Shown piece by piece: positions 1 through 8,533 of a stretch of 64,000 nt of DNA. The stretch covers positions 124,001-188,000 of the forward strand of contig NZ_VKGK01000001.1 in NCBI RefSeq assembly GCF_007197645.1, given 5' to 3'. Source of the stretch: Shewanella hanedai. GTDB taxonomy: Bacteria; Pseudomonadota; Gammaproteobacteria; Enterobacterales; Shewanellaceae. Made by a program: the position numbers and the translations under genes. Numbering within the stretch: the stretch's first letter is position 1; the number at the start of each line of letters is the position of its first letter. The notes beneath the pieces were generated by a model. The model saw only the letters and a list, made by a program, of their open reading frames with translations. It was not told the DNA's origin and did not search any database.

Positions 1-1
1 A

Positions 2-217
2 TGGGGACTGCTAGAAGCAAAAGAAGGTGAGTTTATTGTTGCTGATTGCTATCAGGATTTAACACTTATGCCTATATCACCCAAACTAGCTTTTTGTGCA
101 GATTATAAAGACTCAACCATTAGCAAGGCTGATGTTTCAGAAATAAACAAGCAAAGTATCAGTAAGGCAACAGACTACTATTTTGCTAAAAATATGGCTT
201 TGTGCCCAGTAGCCTAA
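2..217 (+). CDS. C-terminal fragment of a DUF4238-like protein (cut by window edge)
   Basis: An open frame runs from the left edge to a TAA at 215-217, about 71 codons. It begins WGLLEA and contains EGEFIVADCYQDLTLMPISP and, near the end, INKQSISKATDYYFAKN. A Trp-rich start, a 'D' strand where the family has its SDNPV motif, a 'P-ISP' turn and a terminal N-x(6-8)-A-x-x-Y-x-F helix resemble the C-terminal third of DUF4238 proteins, whose function is unknown. The family match is from memory of its pattern and is tentative. The start lies outside the window, so intactness cannot be judged. The stop lies directly next to the 3' end of a group II-like intron on the opposite strand. Confidence 0.5.
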   Translation, partial: WGLLEAKEGEFIVADCYQDLTLMPISPKLAFCADYKDSTISKADVSEINKQSISKATDYYFAKNMALCPVA

Positions 218-290
218 TCGGGTAGCCGAGGGTATCTAACCCTCTGCCCCCACACCACCCTGCATGCGGCTCCGCACAGGGCGGTTCATT
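213..290 (-). mobile_element. 3' end of a group II-like intron (domain V/VI-like hairpins), remnant
   Basis: Read on the minus strand, this stretch has a long hairpin (ACCGCCCTG pairing with CAGGGTGGT around a TGCGG-AGC-CGCA top). A second short stem follows (GAGGGT/ACCCTC) and then the terminal CUACCCGAU. Such ends are typical of bacterial group II introns next to their exon junction, in the style of the group IIC class. No reverse transcriptase frame exists in the 550 bases that would lie upstream on that strand, so this is at most a fragment or an ORF-less remnant. A covariance-model search would decide. Confidence 0.5.
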
Positions 291-532
291 TAGAACGCCT
301 AACCTAGACTTTCTGGTTAGTTTCTTTATTTTGAGAGAGAACTGCGATCCATCTCTTAGTGAACATAAACCCGCTTTCTTAAGATAATCATTACTAAAGT
401 TAATGCGAGCCGCGCACTTTAAAGTTTTAGCTCTAAAACGTTTCTGTCCAAAAATGAGCTAGCTACTAGAAAAACCTAAATCGAAGAAATAAAGAATCAG
501 GTGTGAATGCGGCTGAGGGCGTTGGTGGCAAG

Positions 533-695
533 GCCGTTCTATGACATCCATGTCACCACGGCATTTCCTATATCCATATAGGTCAGATGCCACCGTCGAG
601 CGTATAGGGACATATTTATAGCGTCCCGCAGAAGTATTTACACATTGGGTCGCTCCTTGGCATCCTGCCACTGCGACATTGGTGCATCCCTGCAC
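533..695. repeat. Array of four hairpins with GGA-type loops, three nested in outer stems
   Basis: On the plus strand the inner stems are 542-547/550-555 (TGACAT/ATGTCA), 567-573/576-582 (CCTATAT/ATATAGG), 658-662/666-670 (TGGCA/TGCCA) and 682-686/691-695 (GTGCA/TGCAC). Each is closed around a TCC or CC on this strand, which is GGA on the other. Three have a second, outer 5-bp stem: 533-537/558-562, 560-564/587-591 and 649-653/673-677. Neighbouring outer stems share bases. Another 5-bp stem (607-611/623-627) lies in the middle. The stems differ in sequence but the loop is constant. No convincing gene covers the array. Confidence 0.7.
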
Positions 696-796
696 GGCAC
701 ATTCTGCAAGCAATAGACATCAATGAAGTCATGCTCACCTAAAAATAATTAAGCACCAAACCTGCCCAATGAACCAAACCCCAAAAAATATTTGAA

Positions 797-839
797 ACTT
801 GTTATTCGACAAGTCAATCAAACTTGTTGTCCGACAAGT
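797..839. repeat. Two tandem 18-bp imperfect palindromes (ACTTGT-N6-ACAAGT)
   Basis: The same palindrome occurs at 797-814 and 822-839, with half-sites ACTTGT and ACAAGT and a 6-base centre (TATTCG, TGTCCG). The copies are 25 bases apart, slightly over two helical turns. This is typical of a paired operator for a dimeric repressor. It lies just beyond the 3' end of the MOT1-type transporter, with no plus-strand gene downstream, so it may be a remnant of a lost promoter or a site-specific element. Confidence 0.6.
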
Positions 840-849
840 TCAATCCATT

Positions 850-1995
850 CTAGTGTCTCAAATGTGTGACCTGTTTCCACTGTCGACGGCCCATCTCTAA
901 TATCACCCCAACGGCTAATCCTGCTGCGGTGTTGACGATTAAGCAGATGGCGGCGGTTGAGAGAATGACGAAGATACAAAAAGGTTTGCCGTCGATAAAG
1001 CGCTTCGACCAAGCCAGTTGAGTCCCCGCGATGGCTAACAAGCTACCGAGCAGGGCAAGTGGTATCAGTGAGAGTATGCTGGCAATCCCGTCGCCCCAGA
1101 GTAATGCAATCAACAGACAAGCGGTGCCGAAGATGGTGGTGGCGACCCAGGTTCTGGCACCGAAGTGATATTGCACGGCGAGCCCGCCTGCTCCGTGACA
1201 CATGGCGGTTGCGCCAAAAGGCGCTAACAGTAAGTTGGCTAATCCTGAGCTGGTGGCCAGACGTTTTGGAGTGAACTTTTCCTTATCTTCTGGGAATTTT
1301 TCAGAGGCCATGGCTGAAATGGCGATCACCGCGTTAGTTAAGGTGAGCGCGAGTTGAGGCAGTACCAGTAGGCCTGCCGCAGAGGTCCATTCATCGATGC
1401 TTGGCCAGCTTAGGTGCCAGCTGGTGTCACCACTGAGATCAAAACTTGGAGCCATGCCGCTGTTTATTTGCCAAACAATACCAAGGGCTAATACCAGTGG
1501 CATAGCCAGATACCTTAAGGGAAGAAAGTTGCTGGCAAAGAGGATAATGAAAGCACTTATGCCGATGAGCCACGTTTCACTCATCATCTGTCCACCCATC
1601 CAGATCAGCTGTAAACCAATAGCCAGCTGGATACCGATACTGACTGCGGGAGAGAGCTGTTTTGCCATCCAAGTAATGGCGCCACTATAGGCGAGGACGA
1701 GCAAGATAATGCCCATCATCATGCCGCTGGCCTGAAGCATCCCAGGTGTTAAACCTTGGGCGATAACCAGTGCCGCGATGACTTTCATGGGTTGAATAGG
1801 GATGGGTCTGCGATAATAAAAAGCAGTGAATAGCGCAAATAGACCGAAACCTAAAAAGATCCCTTGAGGGGAAAAATGGTTGAGCGCAATGAGGCCCAGT
1901 ACTAAAGGCAAAAACGTACCAAGATCTGCGAATGCTCCACTGAGTTCGCCAGAGAGTTGATCACATCTGTTTAGAAATGTGCTTTTACATGTCAT
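850..1995 (-). CDS. MOT1-family molybdate/sulfate transporter
   Basis: This is a 381-residue, strongly hydrophobic protein with about ten membrane segments. Near the N-terminus is GELSGAFADLGTFLP, and near residue 260 is FGATAMCHGAGGLA followed by Q-Y-H-F-G-A-R-T. Both are hallmark segments of the MOT1 family (putative sulfate/molybdate transporters related to SulP but lacking the STAS domain). The protein ends soon after the last helix, so no STAS domain is present. It likely imports molybdate or sulfate at the inner membrane; the substrate cannot be told from sequence. The gene stands alone. The 226 bases before its start separate it from the SDR gene, which is also on the minus strand. Confidence 0.8.
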   Translation of the reverse strand: MTCKSTFLNRCDQLSGELSGAFADLGTFLPLVLGLIALNHFSPQGIFLGFGLFALFTAFYYRRPIPIQPMKVIAALVIAQGLTPGMLQASGMMMGIILLVLAYSGAITWMAKQLSPAVSIGIQLAIGLQLIWMGGQMMSETWLIGISAFIILFASNFLPLRYLAMPLVLALGIVWQINSGMAPSFDLSGDTSWHLSWPSIDEWTSAAGLLVLPQLALTLTNAVIAISAMASEKFPEDKEKFTPKRLATSSGLANLLLAPFGATAMCHGAGGLAVQYHFGARTWVATTIFGTACLLIALLWGDGIASILSLIPLALLGSLLAIAGTQLAWSKRFIDGKPFCIFVILSTAAICLIVNTAAGLAVGVILEMGRRQWKQVTHLRH

Positions 1996-2183
1996 ATAAC
2001 TTGCCGTGGGAAATAACCATCAGGACTAATACAAGTTTAGTGCCAATTTGTAGGGTTATTTTTATTGGCTTGAGGGAGTAATTTACCGCTATTTTAACAA
2101 GTGAACAGACAAGTTGGCTAGATTACCGCGCAGTGTAAGGCAAAATGTAACTTATTAGAAATTCGAATATTAGCAGCTTGAAT

Positions 2184-2211
2184 TTAAGGGGTGCGTATGA
2201 GCACCCCTTAA
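2184..2211 (-). terminator. Hairpin terminator downstream of the SDR gene
   Basis: A perfect 11-bp stem (TTAAGGGGTGC/GCACCCCTTAA) surrounds a 6-base loop, 11 bases after the SDR stop codon on the minus strand. There is no long U-run, so efficiency is uncertain. Confidence 0.55.
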
Positions 2212-2222
2212 TTATATATTAA

Positions 2223-2942
2223 TTAAGGCTGTTGACGAGTTGCTGCAAGTACGATTTCACGTACACAAACGCTTTGTGGCTGTTCATAAGCAAACAGTGC
2301 CGCTTCAGCGATGGTTTCTGGTGCAACAACACCGCCCATGTGCTCTTTCCAGTCAGCATAACCCGCTTTTATTTCGTCACTGGTGGTATGGCTGAGCAGT
2401 TCTGTTTCTACTGCGCCTGGTGCGATAGTGACTAAGCGTACATCATCCATGGCAACTTCTTCACGGATGTTTTCAGTCAATGCATGCACGGCAAATTTAG
2501 TGGCACAGTAAGCAGCGTGATTTGGGAAAGTCTTACGACCAGCGACAGAGCTGACGTTGATGATCGTCCCTGTTTTACGTGCTTTCATGTCGGCAAGTAC
2601 TGCATGAATACCGTTAAGAACACCCATCACATTGATATTGAGCATGCTTGCCCATTCAGCTGGATCTTGCACGTCAGCCTGACCCAGTAGCATGACACCT
2701 GCGTTATTGATGAGTCCGCCAACAGGACCAAACTGCTCTACAGCCACTGCGATAGCGCTCTTGATCGCTTCGCCATTTGTGACATCAACACTTATGCAGA
2801 GGCAATTTTCTAATGCTAATGCTTGCATCGGTTCTACACGACGAGCCAGTAACAATAGTGGGTGGCCTTTGGCGCTAAATGCTTTCGCCATTGCAGCGCC
2901 AATTCCTGAAGATGCACCTGTTATTACGATAAGTTCTTTCAT
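2223..2942 (-). CDS. Short-chain dehydrogenase/reductase (classical SDR)
   Basis: The 239-residue protein has the full classical SDR pattern. The Rossmann glycine motif TGASSGIG is at residues 8-15, NNAG at 79-82, a catalytic Ser near 131-132, and YCATK with Tyr145 and Lys149. It resembles the YdfG-like NADP-dependent group that oxidises 3-hydroxy acids or reduces carbonyls. The true substrate cannot be inferred. It is transcribed divergently from a LysR regulator 195 bases away, the usual layout for a LysR-controlled target, so induction by that regulator is likely. Confidence 0.85.
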   Translation of the reverse strand: MKELIVITGASSGIGAAMAKAFSAKGHPLLLLARRVEPMQALALENCLCISVDVTNGEAIKSAIAVAVEQFGPVGGLINNAGVMLLGQADVQDPAEWASMLNINVMGVLNGIHAVLADMKARKTGTIINVSSVAGRKTFPNHAAYCATKFAVHALTENIREEVAMDDVRLVTIAPGAVETELLSHTTSDEIKAGYADWKEHMGGVVAPETIAEAALFAYEQPQSVCVREIVLAATRQQP

Positions 2943-3137
2943 GATTTTTCCTCTGTCATCAAGCTAACACTTAGCTGAATGAGATAATTAAATGAATCAA
3001 TTCGTATCTGTTGCGGCCATTATAGTGGTGGGTTCATTGTTGATATATAATCTATAGAGAACATAATTGTTTACGTATGGCGTATAATATTGGCAGTGAA
3101 CTAACACTCTACATACGTGATTGAAAGCGGGTAAAAA

Positions 3138-4055
3138 ATGAATAAAGATCTAAATTTGGCTGATATCCGAGCCTTTACAGTGATTGCAGAACAGGGCAGT
3201 TTTACCTTGGCGGCTGAAGTGTTGGGTTGTTCCCGCTCACACCTTTCAAAACAGTTGCTACAACTCGAAGTTTTGCTTGGGGTGACCTTGATTGCCCGTA
3301 CAACTCGAGCTCAAAGGTTAACTGAGCAAGGAGCGGCATTTTTTAACTCCTGTCAGAGTGCGCTTGAAAGCATAGATCAAGCGGTTGCTATGACGGTAGA
3401 CAGTGCTCAGCGATTACAAGGCAATATCAACATCAACTGTGTCGGCGGCATTATAGGTGAAGAGATCGTCACTGCATTGGTGAATGATTTCATCACTGAA
3501 TACCCGGATATCAGTGTTAATTTGGACTTTAGTAGTTCGAGAGTCGATCTTGTGGTCGATGAGTTTGATCTGGTGTTTCGCATGGGAGAGCTGGAAGATT
3601 CGAGCATTGTCGCGCGTAAGCTAATGAGTATTGAGAACATGACGATGGCCTCGCCAATTTATCTTGAACGACACGGTTACCCAGTGAACCCTAAAGAGCT
3701 TAAGGAACATTTGTGTATAACGGGTTCCATCGACCGTTGGTTATTTGAGAGCAAAGAGGATGCAAAGCATAAAGTCGAAGTTGATATTAAAGGCAGCTTT
3801 AAATGTAAAAATGGTCGAGTGATGAAGAGTGCGGCTATTGCAGGTAACGGAATCGTTAGGTTGCCTAAGCTATATTGCCCTAATGAGCTCGCCAGTGGTG
3901 AATTGGTTTCTGTTTTTGAACATTGGAGAGTGGCCGATACACCTTTTTATCTACTCTATTGTAAAGACAGATTCCAACCTGCAAGACTCAGAGCTTTTGT
4001 CTCATTTACCACTCAGAATTTTATGAAATATGTCACTGGAATAAGAATAATATAA
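3138..4055 (+). CDS. LysR-family transcriptional regulator, divergent to SDR gene
   Basis: The 305-residue protein has the LysR N-terminal winged helix-turn-helix (residues about 5-65: DIRAFTVIAEQGSF, then AAEVLGCSRSHLSKQL). A periplasmic-binding-protein-like effector domain follows. It shares a 195-base intergenic region with the SDR oxidoreductase on the opposite strand. LysR proteins commonly regulate the divergent gene and themselves, so the SDR gene is the best target candidate. The effector is unknown. Length is normal for the family. Confidence 0.85.
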   Translation: MNKDLNLADIRAFTVIAEQGSFTLAAEVLGCSRSHLSKQLLQLEVLLGVTLIARTTRAQRLTEQGAAFFNSCQSALESIDQAVAMTVDSAQRLQGNININCVGGIIGEEIVTALVNDFITEYPDISVNLDFSSSRVDLVVDEFDLVFRMGELEDSSIVARKLMSIENMTMASPIYLERHGYPVNPKELKEHLCITGSIDRWLFESKEDAKHKVEVDIKGSFKCKNGRVMKSAAIAGNGIVRLPKLYCPNELASGELVSVFEHWRVADTPFYLLYCKDRFQPARLRAFVSFTTQNFMKYVTGIRII

Positions 4056-4499
4056 ATATCCCCATATACAAAAGAACTTATATTTAACATTTGCGGTACT
4101 GTTTGAATCATTTTTCGCTACATGTGGTCTGTTATCCGTCGTAGATAATATTCCCTCGTAGCTCTTATCATTGAGTGTGTTTTATTTTAAGTGGCTATCT
4201 TTGTTTGTGATACATCTTGTTAACTAATGATGTTTGTTATTAATTAATAGCATTCTAAAAGTATTGCCATTGATACAATATGACACAAATGTTTGGTTGT
4301 GTAGTTAATGTTTACGCAGTTATTCTTCGCGGCAATATAATATATGGGAATATGTTATTTGCGATTTGAGAATGTTCGTCTAATTCAGTCTAGACCTCAT
4401 AAATACTCGGTTTTACGCTGACTTTATACATTTTTAAACAAAATCACTGGCATGGAAGTTAACAGTAACCCCACGACTTCAAAAAAAAAATTATTAGTC
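4056..4499. other. AT-rich intergenic stretch between two LysR genes
   Basis: There is no open frame with a plausible start and ribosome-binding site, no strong terminator and no recognisable repeat. It presumably holds the promoter of the second LysR gene. Confidence 0.5.
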
Positions 4500-5420
4500 A
4501 TGAAAATTCAACTCGAAAGCCTTAGCTCCTTTATTGCTGCAGCTGATACAGGCTCCTTTAGTGCAGCGGGTAGAAAGTTAAAAAAGTCTCAGGCCGCCAT
4601 CAGTTTATCGATTCAAAATCTAGAGATAGATTTAGGTTTTTCATTATTTGACAGGGACGGTAAATATCCGCAGCTGACTCAACAAGGAGAGCTATTTTTG
4701 AAGGATACGAGGCAGCTTATGTCTCAATATACTGCCTTTATCGAACGTTCTAAATCGATCTCAAATGTGGAGCAAATTAAACTGTGCATTGGTATCGACC
4801 CTTTGGTGTGTTGCCATAAGATAAATAAAATTATCCTAGATTTTTCAATTGCTTTCCCGTTAGTTGAGTTGAAGATAGTTCAACAGAATAGCGAGTCATT
4901 AGCACAAAAACTTACTGATAAAACGTTAGATTTTGCACTCGGAGTATTCAGTCAAAATGTTAAGAAGCATTTTGAACATATCGCAGCATTTCATCTTATT
5001 GGAAGCTGGATTGTGTCGCCAAGCTATGTTGAAAGTAACAATTTGCATCTCGACAATGGAGTGGTAAAGATCGAAAAGTCACTGTTCAATCAATCGCGGA
5101 TTTTACTGTCTTCAGAGATCCCTTTAACCGATATGGATGAGTCAACTCTGACTAAGCAGATTTGGTATGTTGAAGATATTCATACCCTGCTATCTTTTTG
5201 TCGTAATGGATTGGGCATTGCTTATCTGCCAAATTTTGTCGTTGCTCATGATCTGGAGAAAGGCAGTTTAAATAAATTGGTATTTGACTTAGAACAAGTT
5301 GAATCCAGTTCCAGTCGAGTGTCATTAATATATAACCTTGGTTATCAAAAATCCCCCGCTGTAGAGTGGTTAACGAACAATTTTTCAAACTTTAAGTTAT
5401 GTGACCCCATGAGCGTGTAA
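4500..5420 (+). CDS. LysR-family regulator upstream of the Tad pilus operon
   Basis: The winged helix-turn-helix begins about ten residues after the ATG at 4500 (SLSSFIAAADTGSFSAAGRK, then KSQAAISLSIQNLE). This is the usual spacing, so 4500 is preferred. An in-frame ATG at 4452 would add 16 residues with a ten-A run and no family match. A LysR effector domain follows, and the product is 306 residues. It is co-oriented with the Tad operon and ends 194 bases before flp. Control of the pilus is possible but is only inferred from position. Confidence 0.8.
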   Translation: MKIQLESLSSFIAAADTGSFSAAGRKLKKSQAAISLSIQNLEIDLGFSLFDRDGKYPQLTQQGELFLKDTRQLMSQYTAFIERSKSISNVEQIKLCIGIDPLVCCHKINKIILDFSIAFPLVELKIVQQNSESLAQKLTDKTLDFALGVFSQNVKKHFEHIAAFHLIGSWIVSPSYVESNNLHLDNGVVKIEKSLFNQSRILLSSEIPLTDMDESTLTKQIWYVEDIHTLLSFCRNGLGIAYLPNFVVAHDLEKGSLNKLVFDLEQVESSSSRVSLIYNLGYQKSPAVEWLTNNFSNFKLCDPMSV

Positions 5421-5614
5421 TGCTAATGTTGTGTTTTTGTTTTAAACTATACCGATTTAAGTGTTATTTGAGTTGTTTTTAAGCTTTATTTAATGACCTA
5501 TAACATAACCTCATAGAACCTATTTTTATTTAATTTATTGTTGCGATTAGAATCCGCTCGCTGATTATTCAACTCTCTGGATTTTCTGTAATTTAAATAA
5601 AATAGGATTCTATT

Positions 5615-5824
5615 ATGAATAAGTTCTACTGCAATACTATAGCCTTTCTAGCGACCTACAAAAAAGATGAGCGCGGTGTGACAGCGATTGAATATGGTTT
5701 GATCGGTGTTGCTATGGCCGTTGCTTTGACAGCAGCTTTCGCATCAGACGGTAGCTTGATGACAGCATTAAATTTAGCATTCACAAAAATCACAGATAGC
5801 TTAACTAAGATCACTACAGGCTAA
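5615..5824 (+). CDS. flp: Flp-type major pilin
   Basis: This is a 69-residue prepilin: a short basic leader, then G|VTAIEYGLIG, where the processing Gly precedes the hydrophobic stretch with the Glu at +5 and Tyr at +6 typical of Flp pilins. A roughly 20-residue hydrophobic helix and a short Thr/Ser-rich tail follow. The product is expected to be cleaved by the TadV peptidase encoded next and polymerised into the type IVc (Tad) pilus. An AGGA precedes the ATG by about 8 bases. It is the first gene of the operon and has a 194-base upstream region for a promoter. Confidence 0.92.
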   Translation: MNKFYCNTIAFLATYKKDERGVTAIEYGLIGVAMAVALTAAFASDGSLMTALNLAFTKITDSLTKITTG

Positions 5825-5846
5825 GCGACTTTTAAGCACATCTTTT

Positions 5847-6341
5847 ATGCTGGCGATCATCTCCCTATTACTCGTTTTAGTGACTATTTCTATTAGTGAC
5901 ATACGTAAACGACGCATCTCGAATGTAGGGTGTTTCGCCGCATTGATTATTTGTGTGTGGCTGGCCGCTAGTCAGCAACGGATCATTGAAGGTCTTATTA
6001 ACGGATGTTCAATCTTCTTGCTTAGTCTAGTACTTTTCAGATTTAGGTGGCTTGGCGCCGGAGATGGAAAGTTAGCCAGTGCCCTAGCCGTTGCTTTGCC
6101 GTTATCGCAATTGCCTTTGGCATTAATGCTTACGTTAATGTGTGGTGGCGTGCTTGCTGTGGTTTACCTGATTAAATATAGAGTAATACAGAGGCTCTCC
6201 CGTGGTGAAGACGCAGGTTTACCCTATGGCATTGCTATCTCTCTGGGGTTTTACATCCCTATTCTTGCTTTTTATTTGGGTGAATTAGAGGGCGCGAGTA
6301 GCACCTCACTTTTCGCTATCGCAGCCGTCAATCGGCTCTAA
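5847..6341 (+). CDS. tadV: Prepilin peptidase TadV/CpaA (type IV leader peptidase family)
   Basis: The 164-residue polytopic membrane protein has the two catalytic aspartates of A24 peptidases: Asp18 (ISISDIRKRRI) and Asp73 within GAGDGK. It lacks the N-terminal methylase and zinc domain of PilD, as TadV/CpaA proteins do. It should cleave the Flp leader and possibly the TadE/TadF pseudopilins. It lies 22 bases after flp and 15 bases before the cpaB homologue. Confidence 0.9.
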   Translation: MLAIISLLLVLVTISISDIRKRRISNVGCFAALIICVWLAASQQRIIEGLINGCSIFLLSLVLFRFRWLGAGDGKLASALAVALPLSQLPLALMLTLMCGGVLAVVYLIKYRVIQRLSRGEDAGLPYGIAISLGFYIPILAFYLGELEGASSTSLFAIAAVNRL

Positions 6342-6356
6342 CAGAACAGTTGAATA

Positions 6357-7190
6357 ATGCTTAATTCAAAATTGATTTTCATTATCGCATTTATTGCGGT
6401 ATTGACCGGCTTGTATGGGGTGGCAGATAAACTGCTCTCTACTCCAGAGTCAGTGACTAAGCCTGTTAAAGATGATGGCATAGCTGAAACGTTTACTCTG
6501 TGGCAGGCCAAAGTGCCTCTGCTGCAAGGAAATCATCTGACCTTGGCGGATCTCAAAAGGGTTCAGCTAGGTAGAGACGCTTCTTTGGCATTGGGAATAA
6601 ACGCAGATGTTGAGCTTAAGCTTGACCCACAAACTTTGCTTAATTCATCTGTAGAAGAGGGTCAGTATCTGTTTCCTGAACAGCTTTCTCATCCGGGAGA
6701 AGCGGGTTACCTGAATTTAATCACCCATGAGGGGATGACCCTTTATCCTCTGACGGTGGCTACGAACAATATGATCCAAGATTATATTCTTCCCGGCGAT
6801 GAAATAGACATTATGACCGTCAGTTCACCGCAACATAATTTAGCGAATGATATCAGCCGCATTGACGATTTCATTGGCATACGGGCATCACTCTTGATGA
6901 AGAAAGTAAGAGTGATCTCTATAGCTGAACCTGATGCTGACAGTCAAACAGGCAAGATCACCCCAAGCGTAAAAAGTTCAGATAAAGCACTGACGCGCAT
7001 TGTTATCGAGGTGCACCCCGAGGATCTTCCCCGTCTAACCTTGGCCCAGAGAACCATGCATATTGAGGTGTTTCACAGTCAAGACTATAACGCTAAATCC
7101 GAGGCTGATGTGAGTGATGTTATTAAGAATTACACCGGTGTGGTTGAGTTACGTGGCGCATCTGAAAATACTGTCGGTGGAATATTCTAA
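6357..7190 (+). CDS. cpaB: Flp pilus assembly protein RcpC/CpaB
   Basis: The 277-residue protein has one N-terminal membrane anchor (residues 4-22). A SAF-like region follows (about 50-120, with LTLADLKRVQLG), then the CpaB/RcpC domain (TVATNNMIQDYILPGDEIDIM). RcpC acts in the periplasm with the RcpA secretin and affects pilus assembly. The stop is 2 bases before the secretin start, showing tight co-translation. No anomalies were seen. Confidence 0.87.
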   Translation: MLNSKLIFIIAFIAVLTGLYGVADKLLSTPESVTKPVKDDGIAETFTLWQAKVPLLQGNHLTLADLKRVQLGRDASLALGINADVELKLDPQTLLNSSVEEGQYLFPEQLSHPGEAGYLNLITHEGMTLYPLTVATNNMIQDYILPGDEIDIMTVSSPQHNLANDISRIDDFIGIRASLLMKKVRVISIAEPDADSQTGKITPSVKSSDKALTRIVIEVHPEDLPRLTLAQRTMHIEVFHSQDYNAKSEADVSDVIKNYTGVVELRGASENTVGGIF

Positions 7191-7192
7191 TC

Positions 7193-8533
7193 ATGAAAAG
7201 TCGAATTAATCTCTGGGTTATCGTGTTATTTGTGAACGTGTTTTTCTGTGGTGGTGTCATCGCAGACGATAGGTTTGTCACCCTCAATGATGCATCGAGT
7301 ATTGAGCTAGCACAGGCGATAGGCACCGTTTTTATCAGCCAACCAGAGATCGTGGATTATAAAATCACCGGCAGTAATAAGTTGGTTATTTATGGGCGTC
7401 AATTAGGCCAGTCGAGATTGTTTGTTTATAACAAGGCTAATGAGGTGATTTTATCTCAGTTGCTTCATGTGGATATTAATCTATCTCAGATCCGCCGTCA
7501 GCTAACACTTTTCTATCCCGATCTTGAGCTTACGCTTACCTCTGTGGGCGATAAGGTGGCTGTTCGTGGGATCGTCTATAGCGAGGAGCAACGTAATGAT
7601 ATCTATCGCCTGGTGGCTAAGTTTTTAGGACGTGAAAAAGTAGAGCGCTTTGACGAATCGGAACTGGTGGAATTTAAGGACTCCTTTACTGAAGCAAACT
7701 GGCTGGCATATGAGCGTAATTTTAGCTGGCAAGGGATTATCGAAGGGCTGACCCTATCTCAAACTCAGCAGGTAAATGTCAAAATCTCTGTTGCTCAGGT
7801 CACTAAGGAGTTCAATGAAACCTTAGGGGTTAACTGGTCGACAATGGGTCGTAGTGTTGGAGAGTTCTCTTTTCTCGATTTTAAAGCCAATGATTTAACG
7901 ACTGTTATTAATGCCTTGGGCAACGACAGTATTGCTGAAGTGTTGGCTGAACCAAATCTCTCTGTGATGTCTGGTGAGTCGGCAAGTTTTCTGGTTGGGG
8001 GGGAGATCCCAGTGATATTCACCAACAATAACACCACCAATATTACGTACAAAGAGTTTGGTATTCGATTAGATTTGTCTGCAAAAGTTCAGAATAACAA
8101 CAAGATAAAATTGCAGATGATGCCAGAGGTGAGTGCGATTGAAGGTTTTGTTGAGGCTGCGGGGATTAAGATCCCTCAACTGACCACCAGAAGGGCGATG
8201 ACCACCATAGAGTTGGGTGACGGTGAAAGCTTTTTGCTGGGTGGTTTGATGAGCAGTGATGAGCTTGAGAATGTAAGTAAGATCCCGCTATTAGGTGATA
8301 TTCCGGTTTTTGGTGCGCTGTTTAGGCAAGCAGGAACGACCCGTAAAAAAACAGAGTTGGTGATTGTGGCAACGGTGAACTTGGTGAAGCCAATCTCCCC
8401 CACAGAGGTTCGCCTGCCTAAGATCACCCCAACTAAGTCACTGGCACGCTTCTTTAATGTTGTGCCTGAAGCGGGGGAAGATAAAAACGTCAATGTGTTA
8501 CAGATGCTCAATCAGGGAGGGTTTATTCAGTGA
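7193..8533 (+). CDS. rcpA: Tad secretin RcpA/CpaC
   Basis: The 446-residue protein has a signal peptide (residues 1-24). An N-terminal pilus/BON-like region follows (about 30-170), then a GspD-type secretin domain in the C-terminal half (VLAEPNLSVMSGESASFLVG, then GIRLDLSAKV, ITRRAMTT-like and ESFLLGGL). It forms the outer-membrane channel through which the Flp pilus emerges. Its last codons overlap the GTG start of the following lipoprotein gene. Length is normal for CpaC. Confidence 0.92.
   Translation: MKSRINLWVIVLFVNVFFCGGVIADDRFVTLNDASSIELAQAIGTVFISQPEIVDYKITGSNKLVIYGRQLGQSRLFVYNKANEVILSQLLHVDINLSQIRRQLTLFYPDLELTLTSVGDKVAVRGIVYSEEQRNDIYRLVAKFLGREKVERFDESELVEFKDSFTEANWLAYERNFSWQGIIEGLTLSQTQQVNVKISVAQVTKEFNETLGVNWSTMGRSVGEFSFLDFKANDLTTVINALGNDSIAEVLAEPNLSVMSGESASFLVGGEIPVIFTNNNTTNITYKEFGIRLDLSAKVQNNNKIKLQMMPEVSAIEGFVEAAGIKIPQLTTRRAMTTIELGDGESFLLGGLMSSDELENVSKIPLLGDIPVFGALFRQAGTTRKKTELVIVATVNLVKPISPTEVRLPKITPTKSLARFFNVVPEAGEDKNVNVLQMLNQGGFIQ

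Noticed and set aside
459..713. 84-codon minus-strand frame
   Set aside because: It is made of the hairpin array; its cysteine-rich product reflects the repeated stems and there is no family resemblance.
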